DNA of 64,000 nt from Pholis gunnellus (Eukaryota > Chordata > Actinopteri > Perciformes > Pholidae), in NCBI GenBank assembly GCA_910591455.2, contig OU342820.1, forward strand, positions 5,965,963-6,029,962, in the 5' to 3' direction. The first letter of the stretch is position 1. Each line of letters begins with the position of its first letter. The translations under genes were made by a program, and so were the position numbers. Positions 47,688-59,490 of the stretch are shown here, piece by piece. The notes below the pieces were generated by a model, which was not told where the DNA came from, did not search any database, and saw only the letters and a program-made list of their open reading frames with translations.

Positions 47688-47693
47688 TTTATT
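47688..47693 (-). terminator. Polyadenylation signal of the GSG1-family gene
   Basis: AATAAA on the minus strand, about 330 bases after the stop codon. It faces the emp2 signal about 125 bp away. Confidence 0.65.
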
Positions 47694-48019
47694 AAAATGC
47701 TGTGCATTAGCCAAAACAAGATGTCCGTTTAAAATATGACAACTGCTGATGCTCTCCATATACACAAGTCAAACTGTAAGATTGTTTCTAAATAATACAG
47801 TTTATGGATCATTTCTTTACTGTAATCAGTTTCCAAAACAATGTTGTCCTCTGCATTTCCTCTTTCCTTCTTTATTAGAGCTGAGCGATAACGATCAAAG
47901 CTGATTCTCTGGGTCACTGGACTGATAACCGTGTAAATTCAGAATTTAAAAAACATTTTACTGCATTGCCGGGACAGGTCACAGGTCCTCCAGTCATAGA
48001 AAACAGTCCATGCAGCGGG

Positions 48020-51000
48020 TCAAAGTGGGCTGTAGTCCTCCTCCGGCCCGTAATGGCTCTCCTGGTGTCCTGGCAGCGTCAGGTGGACCGGCGATGGAGA
48101 CGGAGAGGGGAGGGAGAAGCGATGGAACGGGGATGCAGGCGCGGGGCGGGATGGGGGAGGAGGGAAAGTGTCGGAGTGAGGGAGCGGCAGGGAGTGGGAG
48201 TGCGCGAGCCTCGGCGAGGAGGCCCGCAAGGCTGCTGTAGGGGGCTCGTAGTAGGGAGACAAGTGGGAGATCCGGGGGGGAGACGGGGGACAGGCCAGGG
48301 CTATGGCTGGGTACGCAGGGGTGTAATAAGGTGGCAGGAGGCCCACGAAGTTAAAGCTGTAGGTGTTGAAGCTGTATCTGGGTCCCATCATCAGCACGTT
48401 CTCGGTGTAGTTGTTCAGGGTGGAGACGCCGGCTGACATGCAGACAGTGAAGGCAAACCAGGCCATGCTGATGGAGACAGAGAGAAACAGGAAGCGGATC
48501 ACACGCGTGCCGTTTGCTTGTGCTTGCGTGTTGACACACCCGTGCAGAGGAGGTGTAACTGCGTATATACCGGGTCATTTCAGACTTTGACTAAAGGGAA
48601 GACACAATAACTTGGTAAACTGGGAGGGGGCGTGATTTTCTTCTTTTTTCGATTTAAAGCAAAAAAACACCCTCAAACCTCAGAACAGGAAATCATTTTT
48701 TGTTTATATTCAGTAGTATAATGCATTTTGTCGAGTGGTATAACTGGTCATTTCTTTTAGCCAGTGAGGACATTCAGATTGCCAATAATCTATACAAACA
48801 ATCATAAAAATGACACATGAAAATGACATGTTTTACTGATATCTGATGTCTTGGTTTGGCCCTAATGAAACCCATCAACATGGAGGCGTAGTGAGGGAGC
48901 GGCGAGACTTTTCTGATCAGCTTCCCATAAAAGCTGACTACCCGAGGTGTAGTGCTATTTGTTACCGGAGCTCACCCATGACGCGCGCGGACGGTTAAGT
49001 TGTGGCTCGGTTCGAATGTTTACGTTCGGTGGCATGTTCACATACATTAGCCGACTATAATTGACCACACAATCAAACGTTAGACGAACTTTATGGAGGA
49101 CCGGTATGTCGAGAAATCTGCAGCATCTGAGAAGTGCCACGTCTCAGCACAGTGGCTCACCGTGATCATCTTCAACAAATAACTCACTACATGTTTACAA
49201 TCGGGTTTGGCAAACTCATTAGAATATGCAATTTGACATCAGTGTATGTGATGGAATAGTGGCATTAGAAAGAACCACATTTTAGAGCCTAAAATGTTTA
49301 CCCCCCCTCGCTGGCTACGTTTTCCCACTGGCTGAATACTCCATATCCTCATGAAGGGCCCTGATTACTGTACACAACCTATCACAGCCACACAAAGCAG
49401 TCTAGCACTGGGCCTGCCAGCTGCAACGTCAAATTGGGTCAGAGCTCCACACCTGTAAAGTTTTGTGACCGCATCTTGCAGAGTTGTGACACTATCACGG
49501 TGAAAAACTCTGTCCACAGACTCAAATTCTCAAAACCACTTGTGTGGTAGTTGCTGCCACAGCAGGTGTCTCCAGGGCCACATATTGCCACGATGACACA
49601 CACAGACTCACAAGGTGTAAAAGAATACCAGCCGCACGCTGCCACGCCCTGTAATTACGGAGTTAAAAAATGGAACTGGTTATACGCAACCTATGAGAGT
49701 AGTTCCCTTTCTGCTTTTTTTTTCTTTTTACAGACACAAAAACAAAAACGTCAGAGTTAATTCTGTGCAGCTATATCATATATTCTGTGTATAGTTTTAA
49801 GTTGTGAGAGTTTATGCCCTACATTATAAGAGCATTTATGAATTTCAAACCAAAAAAAAGACAGTTTCTTATTATCCTATTATTTACTACTGCTGGTAGA
49901 CACTCCAGCAGGCTTTTATATAGGGGTGGGAATCACCAGAGATCCCGCGATACGATATTATCACGATACTTAGGTCACGATACGATATTATCACGATACT
50001 TAGGTCACGATACGATATTATCACGATACTTAGGTCACGATACGATATTATCACAATACTGCGATATGCTGAGTATTGCGATAACATATATTGCGATTTA
50101 TTACTTTTTTCAACTGCAAATTATGTCCCCAAAGGAAAACTTTGTCAACATGTTTTATCTAATAAGATAAAGTTTTCAGTCTGTTCATCTCACTTCATCA
50201 TTTTTATTGCAGCAAAATAGGACTGACAACAATGTCATAAATGTTGCACCTGGCAAACTGAACTGTTTGTATTACAGTCTACATAGTCCAACTTAACTGA
50301 ATGCAAACATGTCTATAACTTATATAAGTACGATATAAGAGTTATATAACTCAGTATAACTTGCGATGCTTGGACGTCGAGGGCAGAGAGCCAGTTATGC
50401 GCTGCATGAGCCCGGCTGCTGTTGGCAGATTTAACGCCTGTTGTGAGGCCAGATTGAGCGGGTGAGCGAAACACTTCACATGCAGGAATCTCGCTAACTG
50501 AACGGCTGTTAGAAGCCTTGTCGGTTACAACCACCAGGTTTTTGTCGGCAATCCCCAATTCTTGTGCTGCATTTTTAAAGAGGTCTATAATGTTTGCCTC
50601 GGTGTGGCTTACGTGTACTGCTCTAATTTGGAGAAAACGTGAGACAGCAGTCGCCAGTCCTCTGTGAGATATTGTGCTGTTATAGTCACATAGGAATCCA
50701 CTGCGCTTGACGTCAATGCATCGCAAATTAATGCAACTCTTACTGCTGTACTCAAAGATTCCTCCACTTTAAGCTGCACTTCTCTGTAGAGCTTGGGCAC
50801 GGTAGTGTCGGTGAAAAAACGCCGCGACGGCCTTCCTTGTAAAAAGAAAATCCCAATATATCAAGACGTCTGATTCAAACGCGGACGGAACATTTCCGAT
50901 TTCTTTCTCCGACGTCTCTATCTTTGTTTTGACCAACTTCCTACCAATCACGCTGACCCGTGACAACTCAGCACCATCTAGTGGACTGAAAAAGCTATTT

Positions 51001-54000
51001 ATTTTATTTTTCTAGTACCAAAAAGTTTATAGTTTATATAATAAAAGATCGATACTTGGCTTCCGTGTATCGATATAATATCGCCACGCAAAATATCGCG
51101 ATACTATGCTGTATCGATTTTTTCCCCCACCTACTTTTTATATAACTTGGAGATACAGTTAAATAGTTTGTTGTTACTGTAAAGTATACACAAAATTTAA
51201 GAAGATTACGTTTTTGCAGAGAGCCTCTGTTTGCCTGTAACATGGGACGGACTTTTAAAAAATCGGAATAAATGGGTGGATGCTGTGAGACATAGAAATA
51301 ATAATAATATGCTCTAATTCCTTTGTCATACCAGGGTGTAAATGAATCCTCACTGAGGCAGAAAGGAAGCACTGTTTGTGCTGATAAGGCACCTCGGACC
51401 AGCTTGACCGTGAGCTTCGTAGCCGTTTAATCACACCTTCTGAGGCCATGTTCTCGTAACACTGAGTAGAGGAAAAAAAAGGCTGAGCTGTCGACTGTTG
51501 ATGCCTTCAGGGCTGTTCGGCATGCACGGTTTCACAAAATTTCAGCAGAAGCTGCGGTTGTCAAATTGGGATTGGGACTGTGAGGCTACAAAGAACGGAG
51601 AGGAGAACACCCTGATACAAAGCACGCCGTAAAGGACGACATCATACATGGTCCCACATGAAGAGATGAAGAAATGCTGGTGTCTGGAAAATGAGTAACA
51701 GCAGTTCAGAGGGGCCGCAAGTAGAGAAACACTTAGTTTCAAGTCATCAAGGACTCAACAGGAAGACATGAAAACTTTCCGCCATACCAACGGAAATGTC
51801 CACAGCCGAAACCCTCGGTACACTACGGTCCAAGTTTCGAAACAGCTAAGTGGACTGAGGATCCCAGTGTGCCTGGATCCTTGCGACTCAGCGCAGTTTC
51901 AATCAGGCCTCATGTGATTTTAGTGCATCGTGTTTTATGAACTCACTAGAACGCCCAGGAGTAGCCATAGGTGTGAGGTTTGAAGTCTTCTGGTCCCATT
52001 GAGGCCGTGGTCTGAAACACCTGCATGAACATCATGTGACCCACCATCCCAAGCAGACCTGTGAAGATATAGAGGGAGGAAACATACCAGATTGGTTCCG
52101 TAATTTAAAAGGGAAACTAGTAATACTGGTCGTTCTGTGTTGTTACCAAATTCTGATTTATTCAATCCATACAGCACCTCCCAGGACTGTAAAGATGGCA
52201 GCGAAAGCGTTGAGCAGCTGGCCCCATTGTTGCGTGGAGGGGCACCAGGCCCTGATGCACAACTGCACAGACAGCAGTGTGCAGCTGATTACCAGCAGAC
52301 CCACATACATGATCTCCAGCGACAGAGACAGCCACATCATTGCTGCAGAGGGAGGAGGAGGAGAAGAGGCTGAGCACAAACACAGGTGAAGGTTTGGATT
52401 TCAAACATCCAGTCGACCGAGAGCGTATAAGTCCACGAGAATGCGATGAGTCCGTTTACCTTTTTCAGATCCTGGAGTCAACGTATGAAACCCTCGACAC
52501 TTCTCGTCTATGGGAATCAAGAGACAAACGTAAATATCTCGTACATTTAACAATAAATCTGCTTTTATACCAACAGGAAAAGTGGATATTTGCACTGGAA
52601 AGCTTTTAGTAAACAATATTTCACTGCAGCCACCACTGTTTCCAAGAGAAACCGAGTTCAAACAACCTTCAGCCTGTGCATACGGTGTATACTGTACATT
52701 TAAATGAACACTGCAATCTAATTACTGTGTGAATAACCAGATTGAGGCAAAAGTGTTTACATGGCCTGAGGTAATCGGATGAGAGATTATGAGATTTGTT
52801 TGGTAATAATCGGGAAGGATGGGGTCCACGGGAAAAATCTGAGTAGCACCACAAAATGAGACTTTGTCGTTGTGTTTTGTCTTTCATTTCACTTATTGAC
52901 TTCAACATGAACATATTTGGTTTTCACCCCCTGAAATGGGTTCTTTCCACCAATGCAAAGCTACTAAAAGAGAAGGAAAAAAAATAGAAGCAACCTTGTT
53001 CTGTAGTCGGTTAAGCTTCTTTGTGGCTTGACAATACAGCTGCAATAATCAGAGTATTTGGCTCTAAACTACGGTGGCCCTGAAAGTTAACCACACAAGA
53101 AGACAGATGCAAACGGACAAAGCACGAGGAAATGAAGCATTTCTAGAAAAAAAAACACTGCAAAGTGAGAAAACACGACAAACGTTTTTCTTCATTTGCT
53201 TGCGTTTTGTCTAATTACGCTGTATTTGCATTGGGGTTTTTTTCTCCAAAGGCTGTGCATGTGTTGTCAAAGTGGTCAGATTGAGGTAACAGTTTGCATA
53301 ATGTTTAAAAGCTTTGACTAAACAGATTAGAGATTATAGGATTTGTGTTGTATAAATCTGGAGGGGTGGGGCTTACAGGAAAACTCTCAGTAGCAGCACA
53401 AAATCACACTTGGTCAGTGTGTCTACTGTAGTTTTTAATTTGAGTGATTTTTTAAATTTTCAACATAAAAGCCTTTTGTTTACATCCCCAAAACAAGATT
53501 TTTTTCATCCACTGTAACGACACATAAATAGAAGCAACCGGTTTCTGCAGCCGGTTAAGCTTCTTTGTGGCTTATTTACCAATGTGTTTACATGCAACTG
53601 CAGTAAGGTATTTGGCCCTAAATTACAGTGGCCATGAGCTCAACAAACTGTGACTTAGAAAACAGATGCAAACAGACAAAGCACCGTGAAAACCACTCTC
53701 TTCGCTTGCTTAGATTTGACCTATTTGCATTGTATCTGATGGTGTTTTAAGTCTTTGCAGCATGTTCCTATATGTGTTGCCTTTGTTTTGTCTACTTGCA
53801 GTGCATTGAAAGCTCAGGGCCACCGTACTTGATAAATCATTAGCATTCATTCACATGCTTAGAGCTTGTGTGAAATATTTATTAGTCTGAAACAGGAGTG
53901 TCACTTAATATTAATATTAGACTCCTTGGGGGCAACAGAATCACCTTTCAAATTGATATAGCTAACATTAGCATACAGTTGCCCACTATATTAACATATC

Positions 54001-55371
54001 CAGCAGACATGTGGCAACATATTCATTTGCTGTCATGTGTCTGTCCACCTGGTGCATGCAAGTCCAATATTGACACTCCTTTCAACTCTGTTTTTGGTCT
54101 CCACCAGCTGCGGTTGGAGATATCTGGATCTTTAGCTGCTATGTTTATGTTAGGGAGTCTGCAGTTTGGTTCTTTTTCACCAAAAATCGCTGGTGGTGAA
54201 AGTGAATCAAATCAGTAGAGTTGCACAAATTATATTTGTGACTGTCTCAGCTGATTTTATTTAAAAACAAAAGTCTTACAGGTTCCCAAAAGGCAGGCAG
54301 ATACAGCTGGCGGACCACAAGCAAACTAAACTCCATGTTGCGACGAAGTAAATAGTGACTGACTAATTGGGGACGTGAGAACAGGTGAGTGCAGGACTAA
54401 TGAGGGACAGGTGAAACTGATCAGACAATCAAAAAGGCGGGAAAACACACAAAGACAGGAAGTAAAACCAAACATGAGGCGTGAACCCGACAGGAACTCT
54501 ACATCAGTGATTCTAAAAGTGGGGTCTGTGGCACTCTATGAAATTATTGGTTAAAATTATAAAATTGTGCTGTATCATTGAAAAGTACATATAGATGGGA
54601 ACCATCTATGATTGTGACACATCATGTCAATCAGTTGGAGTTTGGTTCTATTGAGAACGGGAGAGCAAAAGGTTTCGTGTGTCTTCAGTGCTCGCAGACG
54701 TAGCCTATAAGCTAGCCGACATAAAGCAACATCTGACAACAGAGCATCCGGAATATCAGGGCAAAAAAAAAAAGTGGTATAAACATCATTTAAATCTAAA
54801 TGCGCTTCTGTTTATCACTTTAAAAAACAGGTCTGAAGTATTTTTGTTGAAAGAAAGTATAATACAAATAGGTCCAATCCCATCTAGAGTACAGAGTGGT
54901 GTTATTTACTATTTATTTCAAAGTGTGGACTGATTTATATAATTGACCACATAAGTCAGTTATATATTTTGGCTGAACTTGAGTATCATTCAGAATCATC
55001 TTCGTGCACATAAACTCTTGAACTCATTTAACTTTTTTTGCATCTCTCTATATGTGCTTACACAGAATTAGAAATAACAGCTGGGACTGGGACAAGGGAC
55101 GAGGACCAGAATACACAGGACGGTTTAGTCCACAAGTCGTGAACAAATAGGTTTATATATAGATACTATATAATAGATGTATAAAATGACCACGCTTAAT
55201 CTTTAAAATCAGTTGCAAATGAGACGGTGAAAACCCAGCCGATGTTTGTGAATCCTATTAACCTTTCCCTCTCTGGATTTCTAATCCATAATTGAGTCAT
55301 GCTGTTAAAGTCTAAATCTCTGTGAGCAGAACACACACTGATGATAATCCTCTTTGGGCTGAGCCCGTACC

Positions 55372-55424
<53 letters not shown>

Positions 55425-56257
55425 TCAGACGCGCGTGCACAAATACAAATTAACACACCCGAGGCCTCACTTCATCCCACCACCTTGGATCGCTTCTCCT
55501 CCTGTGACCTACTTCATTGTCTGTCCCACTAGTGCCACAGTTAGTTTATTTCACTTCCTGCTTCTGTGCTAATCCTCATCTCACTTTGGGAATGTCCTGC
55601 GCTACACACCACCCGATCAGCACATATGCCCAGAGATATGCTTATGAAATCCCGTGCACTGATACCGATTGTTTACTGTAAGCATGGCCACATGTATAAC
55701 TGAGGTTTGTATAGATTTCTTCTTACAAATCCTGTGTTCTCTCGATTATAAATTTCCTCTACCTGCCTAATCCTTTTCAGGGTCACTAGTGGCACATCTG
55801 GGCTTTTTTTTTTTCATTTGAAAGAGCTACATTAGCTTTTGACCTTCCTTTGTGATCCCATTTTCAGACACATTTCCTCCTTGTAGCCATGACCTAACGG
55901 TCCTTCAGAAATCCTCATATTTCAAATCTGTGTCATATTTTTTACCCATTTTCCTCTCTTACCCGCAGATTCTTTGTAGATGTCCTCCTCGCAGATGAGG
56001 AACAGGCCCGTGTGAAAGACGGGGAAGACAAAGCGGTCGTCCCCGGTCTCCCAGGAGAACTGGATGTTGGTGGTGTTGGAGACGCCGGGAACGGGGATGC
56101 AGTTGCTGTGCTTGACGGGCGAACAGAGGGGCTTGGGCACCTTCTGTTGACCTGTGCACCAGTGGGAGGACATGAGGGCAATGCCACCAGTGAAGAGAGA
56201 CACCACGGTCTGGATGAAGGAGAGGCGAGGGGAGCGCATCTGCTGCAGGAACTCCAT
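48020..56257 (-). CDS. GSG1-family claudin-like tetraspan protein (germ cell-specific gene 1-like, GSG1/GSG1L2 type)
   Basis: GSG1 proteins are four-pass membrane proteins related to claudins; GSG1L is an AMPA-receptor auxiliary subunit. Coding exons in transcript order: 56257-55963, 52507-52460, 52342-52178, 52058-51947, 48467-48020; phases agree and give 355 residues. TM1 follows MEFLQQMRSPRL. The first loop carries the family signature HWCTGQQKVPKPLC, FSWETGDDRFVFP and FHTGLFLICEE, with DEKCRGFHTLTP. TM2 is near IMYVGLLVISCTLLSVQLCI, TM3 in LLNAFAAIFTVLGGLLGMVG, then MGPEDFKPHTYGYSWAF leads into TM4. The last exon adds a 120-residue cytoplasmic tail rich in Pro, Ser, Tyr and His. A noncoding exon probably ends near 56786. 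The first-loop wording suggests the GSG1L2 branch rather than GSG1L; not settled. Confidence 0.82.
49921..51133 (-). mobile_element. hAT (BED-type) DNA transposon, degenerate, with subterminal tandem repeats
   Basis: The 1.2-kb element ends in taggggtgggaatc on the left and, as reverse complement, taggtgggggaaaa on the right. The flanks CTTTTATA and CTTTTTAT look like a decayed 8-bp target duplication. Minus-strand frames hold transposase pieces: YREVQLKVEESLS with VALICDALTSSAVDSYVTIT, then SHTEANIIDLF and IADKNLVVVTDKASN. Stops and frameshifts break them. Near the left end a 30-bp unit (tacgatattatcacgatact...) is repeated about 3.5 times, and related cgatac/tatcg phrases lie near the right end. 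It sits in the last intron of the GSG1-family gene. Confidence 0.8.
52725..53690. repeat. Diverged tandem duplication, period about 560-580 bp
   Basis: Two related blocks, about 52725-53120 and 53270-53690, share agattgag, agattatgagatttg-like text, agcaccacaaaat, tagaagcaacc, cggttaagcttctttgtggc and cagatgcaaac. They lie in the first coding intron of the GSG1-family gene. No coding potential. Confidence 0.65.
54240..54770 (+). mobile_element. hAT remnant with BED zinc-finger fragment
   Basis: Near 54504 the text cagtgattctaaaagtgggg resembles a common hAT terminus. At 54709-54770 the frame reads YKLADIKQHLTTEHPEYQGK, the second half of a BED zinc finger as in hAT transposases, before a poly-A run and stops. 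Left of it (54260-54480) lies another fish repeat-like block. Inactive. Confidence 0.5.
55375..55420. repeat. (CA)n microsatellite
   Basis: About 23 units, inside the first coding intron of the GSG1-family gene. Confidence 0.95.
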
Positions 56258-56880
56258 GGTGCAGGGATTAAATGAGGGCTCGGGCTGGGGGAGGGACAGT
56301 AGGGATGGAGACAGACACATGCACGTTAAGAGATGGTCAAATATCCAAAACACTTTCAAAGCGTAGCCAGGGATAACTGAATATAAGTGTGTCATTGTTA
56401 AATCAACTTGGCTTTAAGTGCACCTCCACTCTTGCATGTCACTAAAAATATCACCAGCATTGTTCCTAGTTTCCAAGGAGAAGCAGCTCTGTGCCCGAAC
56501 CGCTTCGCGAGGTGTTTGAAAGGGAAGGTGCGGGGGAGCCAGCGGTTTTACATGACTAATCACATTAAGAATAAAAAAAGACTGTGACAGAAAATCAGCA
56601 CACTTCCGGTGATTGGCGGGAAGACAGACGGCTGAGTCGAGAGGAAAATAGGTGAAAATTGCTGTCGCCATGGAAGCCCTCTAGTAGACGGATGCTCAAA
56701 CAGAATACCTCTGTGCACTCGACGTCAAGCGGTGAATTAAATTTGAACGAAGGAGAGGAGAAGAAAGAAAGAAAAAGCACTCACCTACTTCAGAGCCTCT
56801 CTTACTTCGTACTTTGTCGTCAGTTCCCTCATCGAGTTAAGCGTGGAAGTTGAAAGGAACATCCGGCCCGGCTCTTCTAC
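56258..56880 (-). promoter_or_regulatory. 5' UTR and probable promoter of the GSG1-family gene
   Basis: The ATG exon begins after a ctcccccag acceptor near 56290. An upstream noncoding exon likely ends at a GTGAGT donor near 56786. The transcription start would be beyond about 56800; no TATA box was recognised. Confidence 0.4.
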
Positions 56881-57001
56881 CCGCCTGCTCTCCCTTTCAC
56901 TCTTCATCAGATTGTGAGAGGATTCACGCCGACCTCTGTGAGCCGAGTGACTGTCAAGTCTTTATGATGCGACCCCAGCAGTCAGACACAACTGTGAGCA
57001 T

Positions 57002-57003
<2 letters not shown>

Positions 57004-57065
<62 letters not shown>
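57004..57065. repeat. (CA)n microsatellite
   Basis: About 31 uninterrupted units, just upstream of the GSG1-family first exon. Confidence 0.95.
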
Positions 57066-57066
<1 letters not shown>

Positions 57067-57069
57067 CCT

Positions 57070-58690
57070 CCTCTTCTTTAATCCATCCATATAAATCCAA
57101 ACCAGACAACTCTGCTCCATCTGTTTTCATTATGATTCCTCGACTCATTTTTGATCTATTTCATTCATCTTATCAAATGCTATCCTGTGAAAACATGCAT
57201 CACATTGTTTTTTCCATGTGAAAATCAGCGTGACCTTGAAATGAATAAATATGTCGGACACACACGATAACTTGGATAATATTGCTTTGCAGTGCCGCAT
57301 GCGGAGACCAATTTTCAGCGACAACTATTTGGCTCTGAGAGGTGGTGACTCCACAAGAGGGGGCTCTAAGGGTGAGTAGTTTAATATCTGCAGTCAACCG
57401 CAATCACTTCACTGCAAAGGTTTTATGTTGCTGCCAGAGGATAATGACTCACTTTCTAAAAGAGACCACACGATTCCAGCTTCTTGCTTCTAGACGGAGG
57501 TGTGTAGTCCCACGGTGCAGAACAAAGCGGTATGAAAACAGCTTTGTTCCAGCAGCCATCACTCAGGTGAACAAATCACAGCAACAGTGCACAGACGCTA
57601 TAGAAGCAACGTCTGTGTACTTATTTATTTTATCTGGTGATTGACTGATTTGTAGCCTTGTGTACTTTTATCATGTTTGTCTGTGTTGATTGTAATGTGT
57701 GTCGAGACGGGTGCACAAATAAAAGGAACCTGAACCAAACACTAAACTGGTTGCTGTTTCACACTGTTAATTATATGAATTTGTACATTGTTACATACAT
57801 TTTTTTCCATACCATTGAACTGTACATTTTTATGTCGGTTTGGTCAAGTTTATATTCCTTTAGCCTGCTACTTTGAGGAGTTGAACCTTTCAACCTCGTA
57901 TCCATTCATTTGGCCTCACTATTTAAACTCTCACGTTACTTTATTTCACTCGCGCCCCATTAGTTTGAGCTATTTATCCATTTATCCGTAACGTTTTATC
58001 CATTACTTTTAACTATTTCAATTGTTTATCCTTTACTGTTAGCTCACTATTTCAACCATATTATTAATTTTTTTTAAATGAAATAGTCTTCTCTTGTATT
58101 AACCGATGCAACACTTTTCTACTCCACCCTGTATCGTCTGCAGAAGTGCCCCTGGTTGGCAGGAATCCTTTTACATTTTGGTTCATTATATGTCGCTAAT
58201 CATAGTTCCACTTATGACAAAGAAAACCTAAGCTAATGCACAAATAAACAGCCGATCATATACATGTTTAAAATGTCTGCTTTCATTTTGTTTTTTTTGT
58301 CTTTACATCAAAGCTGCTCTAGTTTCTTTAAGTCACATTCTTCACCGTATGGCTCTTTTCTTTCAGACAGACAGACAGAAACCGCATTGACCTGGTAGAC
58401 CGGTTTCTAGACTCAAGAAGATGCATTCACAGCCCTTCTTCTAAAAACCGTCTGACAGAGTCAGAGAGGGTTTATGCTCTTCCCTCAAACTGAAAAGGCA
58501 GGAAGGAGAAACGAGGGAGCGGGACAGACAGACGGAGACAGCTTACGTACATGTGAGCTACAGAGATGATTGAGAATACATGTGCAGGAGATAAAGAGGG
58601 AGAATTTAGAGAAGGTGGGAAAGAAATAGGGGCAAAGAAATGTCAAATGAAACAAAATTGACAAAAATAACTTTCAGAAACAATTAGAGG
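57070..58690. other. Intergenic sequence between the GSG1-family gene and tcf20
   Basis: AT-rich, no splice-bounded open frame and no recognised mobile element. A short tetranucleotide acag repeat lies near 58366-58378. Confidence 0.5.
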
Positions 58691-59413
58691 AGCTTACTTG
58701 AAGCATTTTTTTTTTAAGTGTATTCATAATTCATATACATATTGACAGGTCTCTAATACAGCATGGTTTTGATAGTGTCACTGTCTTCTTCTCAGCTTGA
58801 CTTTTTTAATCTTTTTTTTTTTACAAGAATAACAATAAAAAATGATAAAGACAACACCATGTACGACTCACTTTTAAATTTTATGGCAATGCTTCTTTTG
58901 AATGGATTTTGCATCTCCCAATGGAATCGCTGCCGTGTCGCCTCGAGAGTGAAAGCGTTCAGAAGTACTCGGTAAGGCTTACTCCCCCATTGGCCGATCA
59001 CAGCCGTTCATACGACACCTTCTCCAAAGTTTCCAGTTCCCCCCCCCCAAAAAAAATGTTTTTCCATCACTGTACGGCGGCGTGCCAGTCATAAAGGAAC
59101 TTCCCGCGTAGAACGAGCGCACGTGTGCACCCGGTACACGGTGGAAACGCGTCCGTGTCCTCCCGTTCATCTTCCTGCCGTCAGCACAGTCAAAGGTGGC
59201 AGACACGCATTAGTCCATAGTGTTATCCCCTCCTCGGTCCCTCTCTTTACACATAACGAACATTTGTACTTGAAAAATAAGATTGTGTCCATCGGATTTT
59301 TTCGTGAATACTATCTGTACCGTAAAAACCCCAGTGATGAAAAATAAGAACACTTTTCAAAAAGGACCAAAAATGGAATCAAAGACCCAGATATCGGCAT
59401 TTTTTTTCAGTTT

Positions 59414-59490
<77 letters not shown>

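Noticed and set aside
47966..48436. 156-codon plus-strand frame over the GSG1-family last exon
   Set aside because: Antisense shadow of the Pro/Ser-rich tail exon on the minus strand, which has the correct splice phase.
49950..50060. Regular direct repeats that look like a short CRISPR array
   Set aside because: Units abut with no unique spacers, lie inside a hAT element in a vertebrate genome, and the unit itself contains transposon terminal motifs.
55922..56395. Upstream ATG of the GSG1-family frame at 56395
   Set aside because: The extra residues come from intron sequence ending in a CCCCCAG acceptor near 56290; the family N-terminus starts at MEFLQQM (56257).
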